34,858 nt of DNA from Piscirickettsiaceae bacterium (GTDB lineage: Bacteria > Pseudomonadota > Gammaproteobacteria > Nitrosococcales > Methylophagaceae), in NCBI GenBank assembly GCA_024685975.1, contig JAIBDZ010000017.1:1-34858 (forward strand). The letters run 5' to 3'. The position numbers and the translations under genes were made by a program. Shown in pieces: positions 26,535 through 34,858 of the stretch. Every line of letters starts with the position of its first letter. Position 1 is the stretch's first letter. The notes beneath the pieces were generated by a model. That model was given only the letters and a program-made list of their open reading frames with translations, ran no database searches and had not been told where the DNA came from.

Positions 26535-28703
26535 ATGGCTGATCCCACCACTCCCGATCCTTATTCATCACGTGAAGCGGAAAAGTACGACAACCCGATT
26601 CCGAGTCGCGAGTTTATTCTAGAATTACTCAAACAAAACAATCGTCCACTGACTCGACGCAGTATCGGTAAATTATTAGGTATTAAAGGCGAAGAACAAA
26701 CAGAAGCATTACGTCGCAGGTTAAGAGCCATGGAACGTGATGGTCAGCTGTTGCGCAATAGAAAAAGCGCCTACGGCATCGTATCCAAAATGAATATGAT
26801 TACCGGTCGTGTCATGGGGCATCAAGATGGCTTTGGCTTTTTAATTCCAGACGAAGGTGGCGATGACTTATTTTTAAGCCAACGTGAAATGCAGGTGGTC
26901 CTGCATGGTGATCGTGCTGTTGCTCGTGTCACTGGTATTGACAGGCGCGGTCGAAAAGAAGGCGCCATTGTCGAAGTGATTCAACGCGCAAACGAACGTA
27001 TTGTCGGACGTTTGCTCTCTGATGCTGGGATTTATTATTTGATCCCACATAACCGTCGTATTAGCCAAGATATTTTGATTCCGCCGGAGCATTTATTAAA
27101 TGCAGAAATTGGACAAATTGTTGAGATAGAAATCACAGACCATCCCAACCGACACCGGTCTCCACTTGGCAGAGTTGTGACCATTTTAGGTGATCATATG
27201 GCGCCAGGAATGGAAATTGATATTGCCTTGCGTGATTTTGAATTACCGCATGTCTGGACACCTGCAGCACTCAAACAAGCTGAATCCTATGGTGAAAGTA
27301 TTCCCGAATCAGCCATTCAAGATAGGCTCGATTTACGCCATCTTCCACTCGTCACTATTGATGGTGAAGATGCGCGCGATTTTGATGATGCTGTTTACGC
27401 CGAAACATTAGAACAAGGTGGTTGGCGCTTATGGGTAGCTATTGCAGATGTATCATATTATGTCGAGCCTGATAGCCCATTAGATAAAGACGCTCAGGAA
27501 CGAGGAACATCTGTTTATTTTCCTAGCCAAGTCATCCCAATGTTGCCTGAAGCCTTATCGAATGGTTTGTGTTCGCTCAACCCAGAAGTCGATAGATTAT
27601 GCCTCGTTTGTGAAATGACTATCGATGAAGCTGGTATCGTACAATCACATCAATTCCATCAAGCCGTCATGCATTCCAAAGCGAGGCTCACGTATACTCA
27701 CGTCGCTGCAATGCTCGTTGACCACGATGAAACCTTGCGCGAGCAATACCGAGCTGTTGTCCCTGTTTTAGACACCATGCACGCGCTCTATCACGCGATG
27801 TTATCGGCACGGAAATCTCGCGGAGCAATTGATTTCGAATTGACTGAAACTCAATTCCTTTTTGATGATAACCGCAAAATTTCTGCGATTGTGCCAAGAG
27901 AGCGTAATGATGCCCACCGTTTAATTGAAGAGTTTATGGTGGCTGCTAATGTTAGCGCAGCTAATTATTTACTCGAACATCAAATTCCGGCTTTATACCG
28001 TGTACATGAAACGCCTTCTGAAGAAAAATTATCTGGACTACGTGAATTTATTGGTGAACTCGGATTAAGTTTAGGCGGCGGTGACGAACCAAGCCCGTCA
28101 GACTATGCCCGGTTATTAGTGTCAGCCAGACAACGTGATGATGCCCATCTATTACAAACCGTGATGCTACGTAGCATGAAACAAGCGATGTATCATCCTG
28201 ATAATGTTGGCCATTTTGGTTTGGCCTTAGAGGCATATGCACATTTCACCTCACCTATTCGTCGTTACCCTGACTTACTAGTGCACCGTGCCATCAAACA
28301 TATTTTGCAGAAGAAACAAGTCAATAAATGGCGTTATTCCCATGAAGATATGGTTCAGTTAGGGGATCATTGTTCATTGGTCAGCCGACGTGCAGATGAA
28401 GCCACGCGGGATGTGAGTGACTGGTTAAAATGCGAGTTTATGCAAGATCGCGTTGGCGAAGTCTATGACGGGGTCATTAGCGGTGTGACCGGATTTGGTC
28501 TTTTTGTAGAATTAGACAATATTTATATTGAAGGTTTGATTCATATCACCGCATTGCGTAATGATTATTACGCTTTTGATGCGGCAGGACACCGCCTGCT
28601 CGGAGAACGTACTCGTACTGTTTATCGTTTAGCCGATAAACTTCGCGTCAAAGTGGTCAGAGTGGATTTAGATGAGAAAAAAATCGACCTTGAATTAGCT
28701 TAA
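26535..28703 (+). CDS. rnr: Ribonuclease R
   Basis: 3'-to-5' exoribonuclease that degrades structured RNA and takes part in rRNA/tmRNA quality control. The order is a winged helix (about 25-82, SREFILELLKQNNRPLTRRS), cold-shock domains from about 86, an RNB catalytic domain with the Asp cluster in DGEDARDFDDAVYAE (about 276-290), and an S1 domain (about 640-722, GVISGVTGFGLFVELDNI). At 722 residues it stops right after S1, without the Lys-rich tail of the 813-residue E. coli enzyme. In the 232-base gap to cheV I see weak -10 candidates for this strand (such as TAGAAT at 26475) but no convincing -35. Confidence 0.95.
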   Translation: MADPTTPDPYSSREAEKYDNPIPSREFILELLKQNNRPLTRRSIGKLLGIKGEEQTEALRRRLRAMERDGQLLRNRKSAYGIVSKMNMITGRVMGHQDGFGFLIPDEGGDDLFLSQREMQVVLHGDRAVARVTGIDRRGRKEGAIVEVIQRANERIVGRLLSDAGIYYLIPHNRRISQDILIPPEHLLNAEIGQIVEIEITDHPNRHRSPLGRVVTILGDHMAPGMEIDIALRDFELPHVWTPAALKQAESYGESIPESAIQDRLDLRHLPLVTIDGEDARDFDDAVYAETLEQGGWRLWVAIADVSYYVEPDSPLDKDAQERGTSVYFPSQVIPMLPEALSNGLCSLNPEVDRLCLVCEMTIDEAGIVQSHQFHQAVMHSKARLTYTHVAAMLVDHDETLREQYRAVVPVLDTMHALYHAMLSARKSRGAIDFELTETQFLFDDNRKISAIVPRERNDAHRLIEEFMVAANVSAANYLLEHQIPALYRVHETPSEEKLSGLREFIGELGLSLGGGDEPSPSDYARLLVSARQRDDAHLLQTVMLRSMKQAMYHPDNVGHFGLALEAYAHFTSPIRRYPDLLVHRAIKHILQKKQVNKWRYSHEDMVQLGDHCSLVSRRADEATRDVSDWLKCEFMQDRVGEVYDGVISGVTGFGLFVELDNIYIEGLIHITALRNDYYAFDAAGHRLLGERTRTVYRLADKLRVKVVRVDLDEKKIDLELA

Positions 28704-28717
28704 AACGTAGATTTTGC

Positions 28718-28745
28718 TTGACCTAAAAAATAAAGGCAGTAGAAT
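28718..28745 (+). promoter_or_regulatory. Promoter of tRNA-His
   Basis: TTGACC (28718-28723) and TAGAAT (28740-28745) are separated by 16 bp, about 40 bases before the tRNA. It starts 15 bases after the rnr stop, so the tRNA is transcribed independently. Confidence 0.75.
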
Positions 28746-28787
28746 GTCTTGCTTTCGAAATGATTATTTATTTCGTTACGCATCTAT

Positions 28788-28864
28788 GGTGACTGTAGCT
28801 CAGTTGGTAGAGCCCCGGATTGTGATTCCGGTGGTCGTGGGTTCGAGCCCCATCAGTCACCCCA
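28788..28864 (+). tRNA. tRNA-His (anticodon GTG)
   Basis: The acceptor arms GTGACTG (28789-28795) and CAGTCAC (28854-28860) pair perfectly. The D-arm GCTCAGTTGGTAGAGC, the anticodon arm CCGGA-TTGTGAT-TCCGG and the T-loop GGTTCGAGCCC are all present. The anticodon GTG reads His codons. G at 28788 is the extra G-1 typical of tRNA-His, opposite C73, and the CCA end is encoded. It ends 3 bases before the convergent pilR stop. Confidence 0.96.
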
Positions 28865-28866
28865 CT

Positions 28867-30264
28867 TTATTCTAAATCTAGTTTTTTCAACTTATAGCGT
28901 AACGCTCGGAAACTAATCCCTAGCTTTTTCGCTGCAGCAGTTTTATTCCATCTCACAGACTCTAACGCTTCTCGAAGCAATACGCGCTCTTGCTCTTCCA
29001 TATGTGATGTTAGGTCGTTAGGTAACGCAGTTTGTTTGATTTCTGTTGACGTCCTGTTGTGTGTATCCGTCGTCTCTTCACTCGCTTTTTCTTGATACTT
29101 GAACGAATCATCATGGTTAGTAGTGAGCATCAAATCAGACTGTGTGATGACATCCCCTTCCATCCAAGTCAGCGCACGCTCTAAAATATTTTCCAATTCC
29201 CGCACGTTACCTTTAAACGGGTATGACGTTAATGCCACTAAAGCTGTATTTTCAATCGTTGGCGGGTGTTCTAAGCCATTTTTTCGCGCTAACTGTCTCA
29301 GGATATGTTCCGTCAAAATCGGTAAGTCCTCAGCACGTTCTCGTAAGGCTGGCACTGACAGTTCTATCACATTTAAACGATAAAAAAGATCTTCACGAAA
29401 ACTACCTTGTTGGACTTTTTCTGCCAGATTTTTATGGGTAGCACATAAGATCCGCACATCAACGGCAAACTCTTCTTGGCTACCAACTGGCCGTATGGTT
29501 TTTTCTTGTAATGCGCGTAATAGTTTAACTTGCATCATAAGAGGTAGATCCGCAACTTCATCTAGAAATAATGTGCCACCATCCGCCGCTTTAAATAAAC
29601 CTTCTTTATCAGTAACCGCGCCAGTAAAAGCGCCTTTTTTATGACCAAAAAATTCACTTTCAACTAATTCATTCGGAATAGCACCACAGTTAATCGGCAC
29701 AAAAGCTTTATCTGCACGCACGCCCAATTCATGAATCAAACGCGCGACTAATTCTTTCCCAGTACCAGACTCACCTGAAATATAAACGGGGGCTTGGCTT
29801 CTTGCCAATTTTGCGATTTTGCCTCGTAACTCTTGTATTGCCGTCGTACCGCCTAATAAGCGATCACGAGAGCGGCGTTCCAATTTTTGCGGTCTTTCTG
29901 GTGACAGTTTTAATGCGGTTTCAACTAAATCTCTTAAAACCCGTAATTTAAGCGGTTTAGAAATAAAATCAAACGCGCCCGACTTTAAGGCTTGTACAGC
30001 AAGATCCATATTGCCATGGGCACTGATGACGGCCACAGGTAAATTGGGTTTATCTTGTTGTAATGTTTTAACCAACTCTAATCCGTTGCCATCAGGGAGT
30101 CGCATGTCGGTTAAACAAAAATCAAAAGCTTGTTGCGTTAATGCTTGTTTAGCCTGTTCAATATTTTCAGCGGTTACACAATCAATCGACATATTTTCCA
30201 GTGTCATGGTTAATAACGCTAGAATATCTGGTTCATCATCAATGACTAAAGCCTGTGGATTCAT
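28867..30264 (-). CDS. pilR: Sigma54-dependent response regulator PilR
   Basis: Activates sigma54 promoters, classically the pilin gene pilA, when phosphorylated by PilS. The receiver domain (1-115) has D53 in LTDMRLPDG. The AAA+ domain has Walker A GESGTGKE (164-171) and the sigma54-contact loop GAFTGA (211-216). The C-terminal Fis-type helix-turn-helix lies at about 425-463 (WNKTAAAKKLGISFRALRYK). The 465-residue length is normal. Its start overlaps the pilS stop by 4 bases (ATGA). pilA is not in the window. Confidence 0.94.
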   Translation of the reverse strand: MNPQALVIDDEPDILALLTMTLENMSIDCVTAENIEQAKQALTQQAFDFCLTDMRLPDGNGLELVKTLQQDKPNLPVAVISAHGNMDLAVQALKSGAFDFISKPLKLRVLRDLVETALKLSPERPQKLERRSRDRLLGGTTAIQELRGKIAKLARSQAPVYISGESGTGKELVARLIHELGVRADKAFVPINCGAIPNELVESEFFGHKKGAFTGAVTDKEGLFKAADGGTLFLDEVADLPLMMQVKLLRALQEKTIRPVGSQEEFAVDVRILCATHKNLAEKVQQGSFREDLFYRLNVIELSVPALRERAEDLPILTEHILRQLARKNGLEHPPTIENTALVALTSYPFKGNVRELENILERALTWMEGDVITQSDLMLTTNHDDSFKYQEKASEETTDTHNRTSTEIKQTALPNDLTSHMEEQERVLLREALESVRWNKTAAAKKLGISFRALRYKLKKLDLE

Positions 30265-31862
30265 TTCAACCCTTCTTGTTGTTTGATAGGCATATGCAAA
30301 CTAAAACAGCTCTTTCCTACTTTATCGAATATATAATTTAAACGCACGCCATTGGCCTGACATAGTTCTCTTGCAAGATATAACCCCAATCCTGTTCCAC
30401 CTTGCCGGTCTGACTGGAAAGGTTCAAATAATACAGATGTCATCTCTTTTGAAACGCCTGGACCATTATCAATAATGTCTAACTGTACTTCATCACCTGT
30501 TTGGCTGATTCGTAACACTATACAAGGCCCATCTCGATTCGGTGTCGCATAATGTGATGCATTATCTAACAAATTCCAAATCACTTGCCGTAATTGTTCT
30601 TGATCTAAATAGGCTGTAGCTAAAGGCGCCTTCACGTCTAATGCAATGTCATGCTGAGTTAATGACGTGGTCTCTTCATATTCTGTTAATAAAGTCTGTA
30701 ACCATGAAGATAATACAATGACTGACGGGTCAATATGTTTACGTCGGCTCATTTCTAAAATGGTTTCAATAATCGTATTCACTCTACCGCTATGGCGTTG
30801 AATAATATCGGTCAGCTTTGTTATTTCAGCTTCTGTTTGTTGGCCTTCAGATAATAATTCTGCAGCATGATTAATCGCACTCAAGGGGTTGCGTATTTCA
30901 TGGGCAATACTTGCTGTTAATTGCCCTAAAGAGGCCAGTTTCAATTGTTGGGCTTGTTGCGCTACTGCAGATGTATTCTCAATATATAATACTGATTCAC
31001 CACTTTCTAATAGAACCGCATTGACGGCGACTTGTGGTAAGTCATTTTGCGCTTGGAATGCAGTAAAGGGTCGACTGATATTACGTCGCCATAACCTAAG
31101 TTGATTCCCTAATTCTGGGACATTATCCGTTAATACTCGCGATGAGGGATGTTCGCTTAATGCCAGTAATTGCCGTGCGGCATGATTACTTAATTGAATA
31201 TTACCGACATTGTCGACCACCAATACGCCAGTTTGCATTCGGCTAATGATGTGGCTGTTGAGCATCGCTAGATTGGCAATATCTGCTGCGCGTGCTTCTG
31301 CTAACGCCTGGCTCTCTATAATTTTCCGCGATAAAATTTGAGTCAGGACTGCGGTTGCAAAAAAGGTAGCCCCTAAAATGCCTGCGCTACTGTAATGCGT
31401 ACTACCGGTCGAAAACAGCTCGGAATAGACCGCTTCTGATAACACTGCAAGGGTTGCGATCGCGGCAATAAAAATTGAAAGTCGTCCTGGCACCAATACA
31501 CTGCCCGCGACCACCACCACTACCAACAAAGAACCGAGGCTGGTTTTCAAGCCGCCACTAGCATGAATCAAGACCGTGATTAACACGATGTCGATCACCA
31601 GTTGAAACTTCACCTGTGTTTCTAAATCGGCAAAGCGTTGAACTGTAATAAATAACAGTCCCACCGCAACCAAAAAATAGAGCTGTGCGGTGATATTGTA
31701 AATTTCAGGTGAAGATTCACCTAAAAACTCAGGGGGAAGTTCCAAATGAAAAGCGGCCAATAAGATGGCCGCTAATAGAAAGCGATAAGTGGCAAAAACA
31801 GTCAACGAACGCCAAGATGTCGCGTCCTCGTACATCTGATGTTTCGTTAAGATATCAGCCAT
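30261..31862 (-). CDS. pilS: Sensor histidine kinase PilS
   Basis: Inner-membrane kinase partner of PilR. The N terminus (about 18-178) carries roughly six hydrophobic segments, as in Pseudomonas PilS. A PAS domain follows (about 200-300, TGVLVVDNVGNIQLSNHAAR). The HisKA box SIAHEIRNPLSAINHA puts the phospho-accepting His at 321, and the ATPase part has NLLDNASHYA, DNGPGV and GGTGLGLYLARE. The 533-residue length is normal. It overlaps the small PP0621-like gene by one base (TAATG) and pilR by four, a clear coupled set. Confidence 0.94.
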   Translation of the reverse strand: MADILTKHQMYEDATSWRSLTVFATYRFLLAAILLAAFHLELPPEFLGESSPEIYNITAQLYFLVAVGLLFITVQRFADLETQVKFQLVIDIVLITVLIHASGGLKTSLGSLLVVVVVAGSVLVPGRLSIFIAAIATLAVLSEAVYSELFSTGSTHYSSAGILGATFFATAVLTQILSRKIIESQALAEARAADIANLAMLNSHIISRMQTGVLVVDNVGNIQLSNHAARQLLALSEHPSSRVLTDNVPELGNQLRLWRRNISRPFTAFQAQNDLPQVAVNAVLLESGESVLYIENTSAVAQQAQQLKLASLGQLTASIAHEIRNPLSAINHAAELLSEGQQTEAEITKLTDIIQRHSGRVNTIIETILEMSRRKHIDPSVIVLSSWLQTLLTEYEETTSLTQHDIALDVKAPLATAYLDQEQLRQVIWNLLDNASHYATPNRDGPCIVLRISQTGDEVQLDIIDNGPGVSKEMTSVLFEPFQSDRQGGTGLGLYLARELCQANGVRLNYIFDKVGKSCFSLHMPIKQQEGLK

Positions 31863-32086
31863 TATGACTTATTTTGTTCAGCCTCAAGATGCTCTTGTGA
31901 GCAATAGAACTCACCTTGTGATGCAATGGCTTCTTGCTCCAAAATGTGCAATCCACAATGATGACATCGAACCATTTTTTCTGCAGATACGGCATCATTT
32001 TGGCGTTCCACTTTTTGTCGACGCAAGTAATTCCCAATGATGAAATACAGTAATAAGCCAATGGCTATTAATACTAAAATCCGCAT
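31862..32086 (-). CDS. Small membrane-anchored zinc-finger-like protein, PP0621 family
   Basis: This 74-residue protein has an N-terminal transmembrane helix (about 2-20, ILVLIAIGLLLYFIIGNYL), a basic linker, and a C-terminal metal-binding-like motif CHHCGLHI...GEFYCSQEH. The paired Cys and the Cys-x3-His end suggest a treble-clef zinc site. It matches the PP0621 type of small protein found beside pilS/pilR in pseudomonads, as I recall it. Its stop overlaps the pilS start by one base, so it is probably the first gene of the pilSR operon. Its function is unknown; a role linked to the kinase is inference from coupling only. Confidence 0.82.
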   Translation of the reverse strand: MRILVLIAIGLLLYFIIGNYLRRQKVERQNDAVSAEKMVRCHHCGLHILEQEAIASQGEFYCSQEHLEAEQNKS

Positions 32087-32157
32087 AACTCTAACACCTT
32101 GATGAGGTTGCTCTTTCCTTATAGTAAAAGCATACCTTGTTCTGTGACAACTGGCTA

Positions 32158-33990
32158 TTAGCCACGAGAAGCGCGCTTACGCTCATGCTCGAGCAATAAC
32201 TTCTTCCGGACTCGTAACGATTCAGGCGTGACTTCCAATAACTCATCTTCACCAATGAATTCTAACGCTTGTTCTAAACTCATTCTAATAGGCGGCGTTA
32301 AGTTAATGGCTTCATCTGTACCTGATGCACGAACATTCGTTAGCTGTTTTCCTTTTAACGGATTCACAACTAAATCGTTATCTCGTGAATGAATACCGAT
32401 AACCATACCTTCGTATACATCATCGTTATGACCAATAAACATGCGGCCACGTTCTTGTAGGTTAAAGATAGAAAAGGCCACGGCTTTACCCATGCCATTG
32501 GCGATCAATACACCATTATTTCTCTTACCAAAATCACCTACTTTAACCGGCGCATAATGATCGAAGACGCTGAAAATTAAGCCTGTACCTTGTGTCGCTG
32601 TCAGAAATTCAGTACGGAAACCAATTAGACCACGAGATGGGATAATAAAATCTAGTCTGATCCGACCTTTACCATCAGGCACCATGTCACTTAGCTGTGC
32701 ACCACGTTCACCCAGTTTCTCCATGATGCTACCTTGATGAATCTCTTCAACATCAGCCGTCACTGCTTCATAAGGTTCTTCTTTAACGCCATCCACTTCT
32801 CGGATAATCACTTCTGGACGCGATACACCCATTTCGAAACCTTCACGACGCATATTTTCAATCAAAACAGATAAATGTAACTCTCCCCGTCCTGACACTT
32901 TGAATTTATCTGGGTCTTCAGGCACCTGGTCTACTTTTAATGCCACATTATGAATCAATTCACGCTCTAAACGTTCTTTGATTTGGCGTGTCGTCACAAA
33001 TTTACCTTCTTTACCTGCCATTGGTGAGTTATTGACTTGGAATGTCATTGTCACCGTAGGTTCATCTACTGTGAGCGGCGGTAATGCTTCAACTTCTGTT
33101 GGGTCACATAAGGTATCTGAAATATTCAGTGGATCAAGACCGGTAAAGGCAATGATGTCACCCGCTTGCGCTGATTCGACTTCTTCACGTTGCAAGCCCA
33201 TGAACCCCATAACTTTAAGTACACGGCCATTACGCGTATTGCCTTCGGTATCCACTACGGTCACAGGTGTATTGGTTTTCACCATGCCACGTTCAATTCG
33301 TCCTACACCGATGACGCCGACATAACTGTTATAGTCGAGCGAAGTCACCTGCATTCTAAAAGGACCTTCAACATCAACATCTGGCGCCGCGACTTTATCG
33401 ACAACCATTTCGAATAATGGTGTCATATCTCCATCACGAACATCATCTTCTAAACCAGCAAAACCATTCAAACCTGATGCATAGATCACATCAAAATCTA
33501 ACTGCTCATCGGTCGCATCTAAGTTAGCAAACAAATCAAATGTTTGATCTAATACCCAACCAGGTCTTGCACTCGGTTTGTCTATTTTATTAATAACAAC
33601 AATTGGCTTTAAACCTAATGCTAATGCTTTTTGAGTAACGAAACGAGTTTGAGGCATTGGACCTTCTGCAGAATCGACTAAGAGTAAAACTGAGTCGACC
33701 ATCGATAAAACACGTTCTACTTCACCACCAAAGTCAGCATGTCCTGGGGTGTCGACAATATTGATGTGATAATCCTGCCAACGAATCGCAGTATTTTTCG
33801 ACAAAATGGTAATACCACGTTCACGCTCTAAATCATTTGAATCCATCACGCGCTCTTGCAGCTCTTCGTGCTCGCTGAATGTGCCCGATTGGCGTAATAA
33901 TTGATCAACTAAGGTAGTTTTACCGTGATCGACGTGGGCAATGATGGCGATATTACGCAGCTTGCTAATTTCTCGTGTTGGTGAGGTCAT
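32158..33990 (-). CDS. typA: Ribosome-associated translational GTPase TypA/BipA
   Basis: EF-G-like GTPase that binds the 70S ribosome and assists 50S assembly and stress adaptation. G1 is AHVDHGKTT (18-26), the switch region has [14 protein letters not shown]3 is [15 protein letters not shown] and G4 is NKID. Domains II, III and V follow and a BipA-specific C-terminal domain is present. The length (610) fits E. coli BipA (607). GAACGAG precedes the ATG. It is on the same strand as suhB across 48 A/T-rich bases and 71 bases upstream of the pilSR set. I see no strong terminator on either side. Confidence 0.97.
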   Translation of the reverse strand: MTSPTREISKLRNIAIIAHVDHGKTTLVDQLLRQSGTFSEHEELQERVMDSNDLERERGITILSKNTAIRWQDYHINIVDTPGHADFGGEVERVLSMVDSVLLLVDSAEGPMPQTRFVTQKALALGLKPIVVINKIDKPSARPGWVLDQTFDLFANLDATDEQLDFDVIYASGLNGFAGLEDDVRDGDMTPLFEMVVDKVAAPDVDVEGPFRMQVTSLDYNSYVGVIGVGRIERGMVKTNTPVTVVDTEGNTRNGRVLKVMGFMGLQREEVESAQAGDIIAFTGLDPLNISDTLCDPTEVEALPPLTVDEPTVTMTFQVNNSPMAGKEGKFVTTRQIKERLERELIHNVALKVDQVPEDPDKFKVSGRGELHLSVLIENMRREGFEMGVSRPEVIIREVDGVKEEPYEAVTADVEEIHQGSIMEKLGERGAQLSDMVPDGKGRIRLDFIIPSRGLIGFRTEFLTATQGTGLIFSVFDHYAPVKVGDFGKRNNGVLIANGMGKAVAFSIFNLQERGRMFIGHNDDVYEGMVIGIHSRDNDLVVNPLKGKQLTNVRASGTDEAINLTPPIRMSLEQALEFIGEDELLEVTPESLRVRKKLLLEHERKRASRG

Positions 33991-34038
33991 ATCTCGTTCT
34001 TTATAATAAAAGGTAAATAAATACTAATCGTTGACGTG

Positions 34039-34833
34039 TTATTTCAACTCGTCACTCAAGTGTGGCGTAATTTCATCTAATAACGCTTGTTGCACGTTTA
34101 AACTACCGGCAACAATATTGCCAGAATCAAAATGGTTATTATCACCTTTAAAGTCAGTGATGACACCACCCGCCTCTTCGACGAGTAAGATGCCTGCAGC
34201 CATGTCCCATTTTTGCAAACCAATTTCCCAATAGCCGTCGACTCTACCGGCAGCAACATATGCTAAATCTAATGCCGCAGAACCGCCTCGGCGTAGATCA
34301 GCGACCTGAGGGAAAATCGCGGTCATCATATTGACAAAAGCAGGGAAATGTTGGTGATACTTAAAAGGGAATCCGGTTGCGATGAGTGTGCCTTCTAAGG
34401 TTCTACGTTTATTCACCCGTAGACGGCGATCATTTAATTTTGCGCCAGCGCCACGTGTCGCAGTAAACAATTCGTCGCGCAGTGGATCGTAAATAACGCC
34501 ATGTTCTATGCGCCCTTTGACCATAATACCAATAGACACACAATAATGCGGATAACCATGTAAAAAGTTCGCTGTACCATCTAAAGGGTCAATAACCCAA
34601 ACCGTTTCATCACCTTCAATAGCGCCTGATTCTTCCGCCAAAATAGCATGGTCAGGATAGGCTTTTTTAATGATATTGATGATTTCTTGCTCAGCTAATC
34701 GATCCACATCTGAGACAAAGTCATTACGACCTTTTGTTGTAATTTCAAGATGTTCCACGTGTTGAAGTGAACGGATAATAATATTACCCGCACTACGAGC
34801 TGCTCGAATAGCAATATTCAGCATTGGGTGCAT
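34039..34833 (-). CDS. suhB: Inositol-1-monophosphatase family protein SuhB
   Basis: Mg-dependent phosphatase. In E. coli, SuhB also binds NusA and joins rRNA antitermination complexes at boxA. The metal sites are E67/E68 (LAEESG), DPLDGT (82-87) and WDMAAGILLVEEAGG in the C-terminal half. The 264-residue length matches E. coli SuhB (267). The start MHPMLNIAIRAARSAGNII is typical. The right end of the window leaves only 25 bases upstream, which contain a weak GGA but no complete promoter. It may be cotranscribed with typA. Confidence 0.95.
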   Translation of the reverse strand: MHPMLNIAIRAARSAGNIIIRSLQHVEHLEITTKGRNDFVSDVDRLAEQEIINIIKKAYPDHAILAEESGAIEGDETVWVIDPLDGTANFLHGYPHYCVSIGIMVKGRIEHGVIYDPLRDELFTATRGAGAKLNDRRLRVNKRRTLEGTLIATGFPFKYHQHFPAFVNMMTAIFPQVADLRRGGSAALDLAYVAAGRVDGYWEIGLQKWDMAAGILLVEEAGGVITDFKGDNNHFDSGNIVAGSLNVQQALLDEITPHLSDELK

Positions 34834-34858
34834 AGTTCGTTTTTCCAGAGCAAAAAAT

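Noticed and set aside
28788-28864. tRNA-His as a possible integration site for a mobile element
   Set aside because: No direct repeat of the tRNA 3' end, no integrase, and both sides are core genes (rnr and pilR).

Overview
The window reads as chromosomal DNA of a gammaproteobacterium with AT-leaning composition. Evidence is the ndk-rlmN-pilF-ispG-hisS and recN-fur-bamE gene orders, a pilS/pilR pair, Coq7, and an rRNA leader with an E. coli-like boxA. A marine methylotroph such as Methylophaga or a near relative would fit, but that is inference from gene content and base composition. Almost all of it is core genome with very short intergenic gaps. No phage, IS element, integrase or CRISPR array is visible.

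Layout. Positions 1-261 hold the promoter region and leader of a leftward rRNA operon whose 16S gene lies off the left end: two tandem consensus-like sigma70 promoters and a boxA. tyrS (leftward, with its own terminator) follows. A rightward pair encodes an M23 peptidoglycan peptidase and AnmK (wall cleavage and recycling). From 4381 to 11421 is a glycogen/alpha-glucan block: leftward glgC, GH57 hydrolase, malQ and gcvH overlap or abut, and glgB diverges from glgC. Then comes a leftward cluster ndk-rlmN-pilF-ispG-hisS-pgi (11439-17800). nadK-recN run rightward and meet fur head-on. bamE, with a long acidic tail, meets a beta-carbonic anhydrase gene head-on.

The outstanding locus is at 22523-23719. 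It is a monocistronic leftward gene for a 398-residue protein made almost entirely of 24 copies of a short W-Y-E-A-N motif, about one per 17 residues. It has a strong ribosome binding site and its own terminator. I recognise no family. Next to it is a small secreted protein of unknown function.

The right third holds a PilZ protein, coq7 and cheV (leftward), rnr (rightward), tRNA-His with its own promoter, then leftward pilR, pilS, a small PP0621-like protein gene, typA and suhB. PilF, PilS/PilR, PilZ and CheV together point to type IV pili, c-di-GMP signalling and chemotaxis in this organism.

The only stretch over 300 bases without a gene is 1-438. It holds the rRNA control region, about 125 bases (262-387) in which I see nothing definite beyond an A/T-rich upstream element, and the tyrS terminator.
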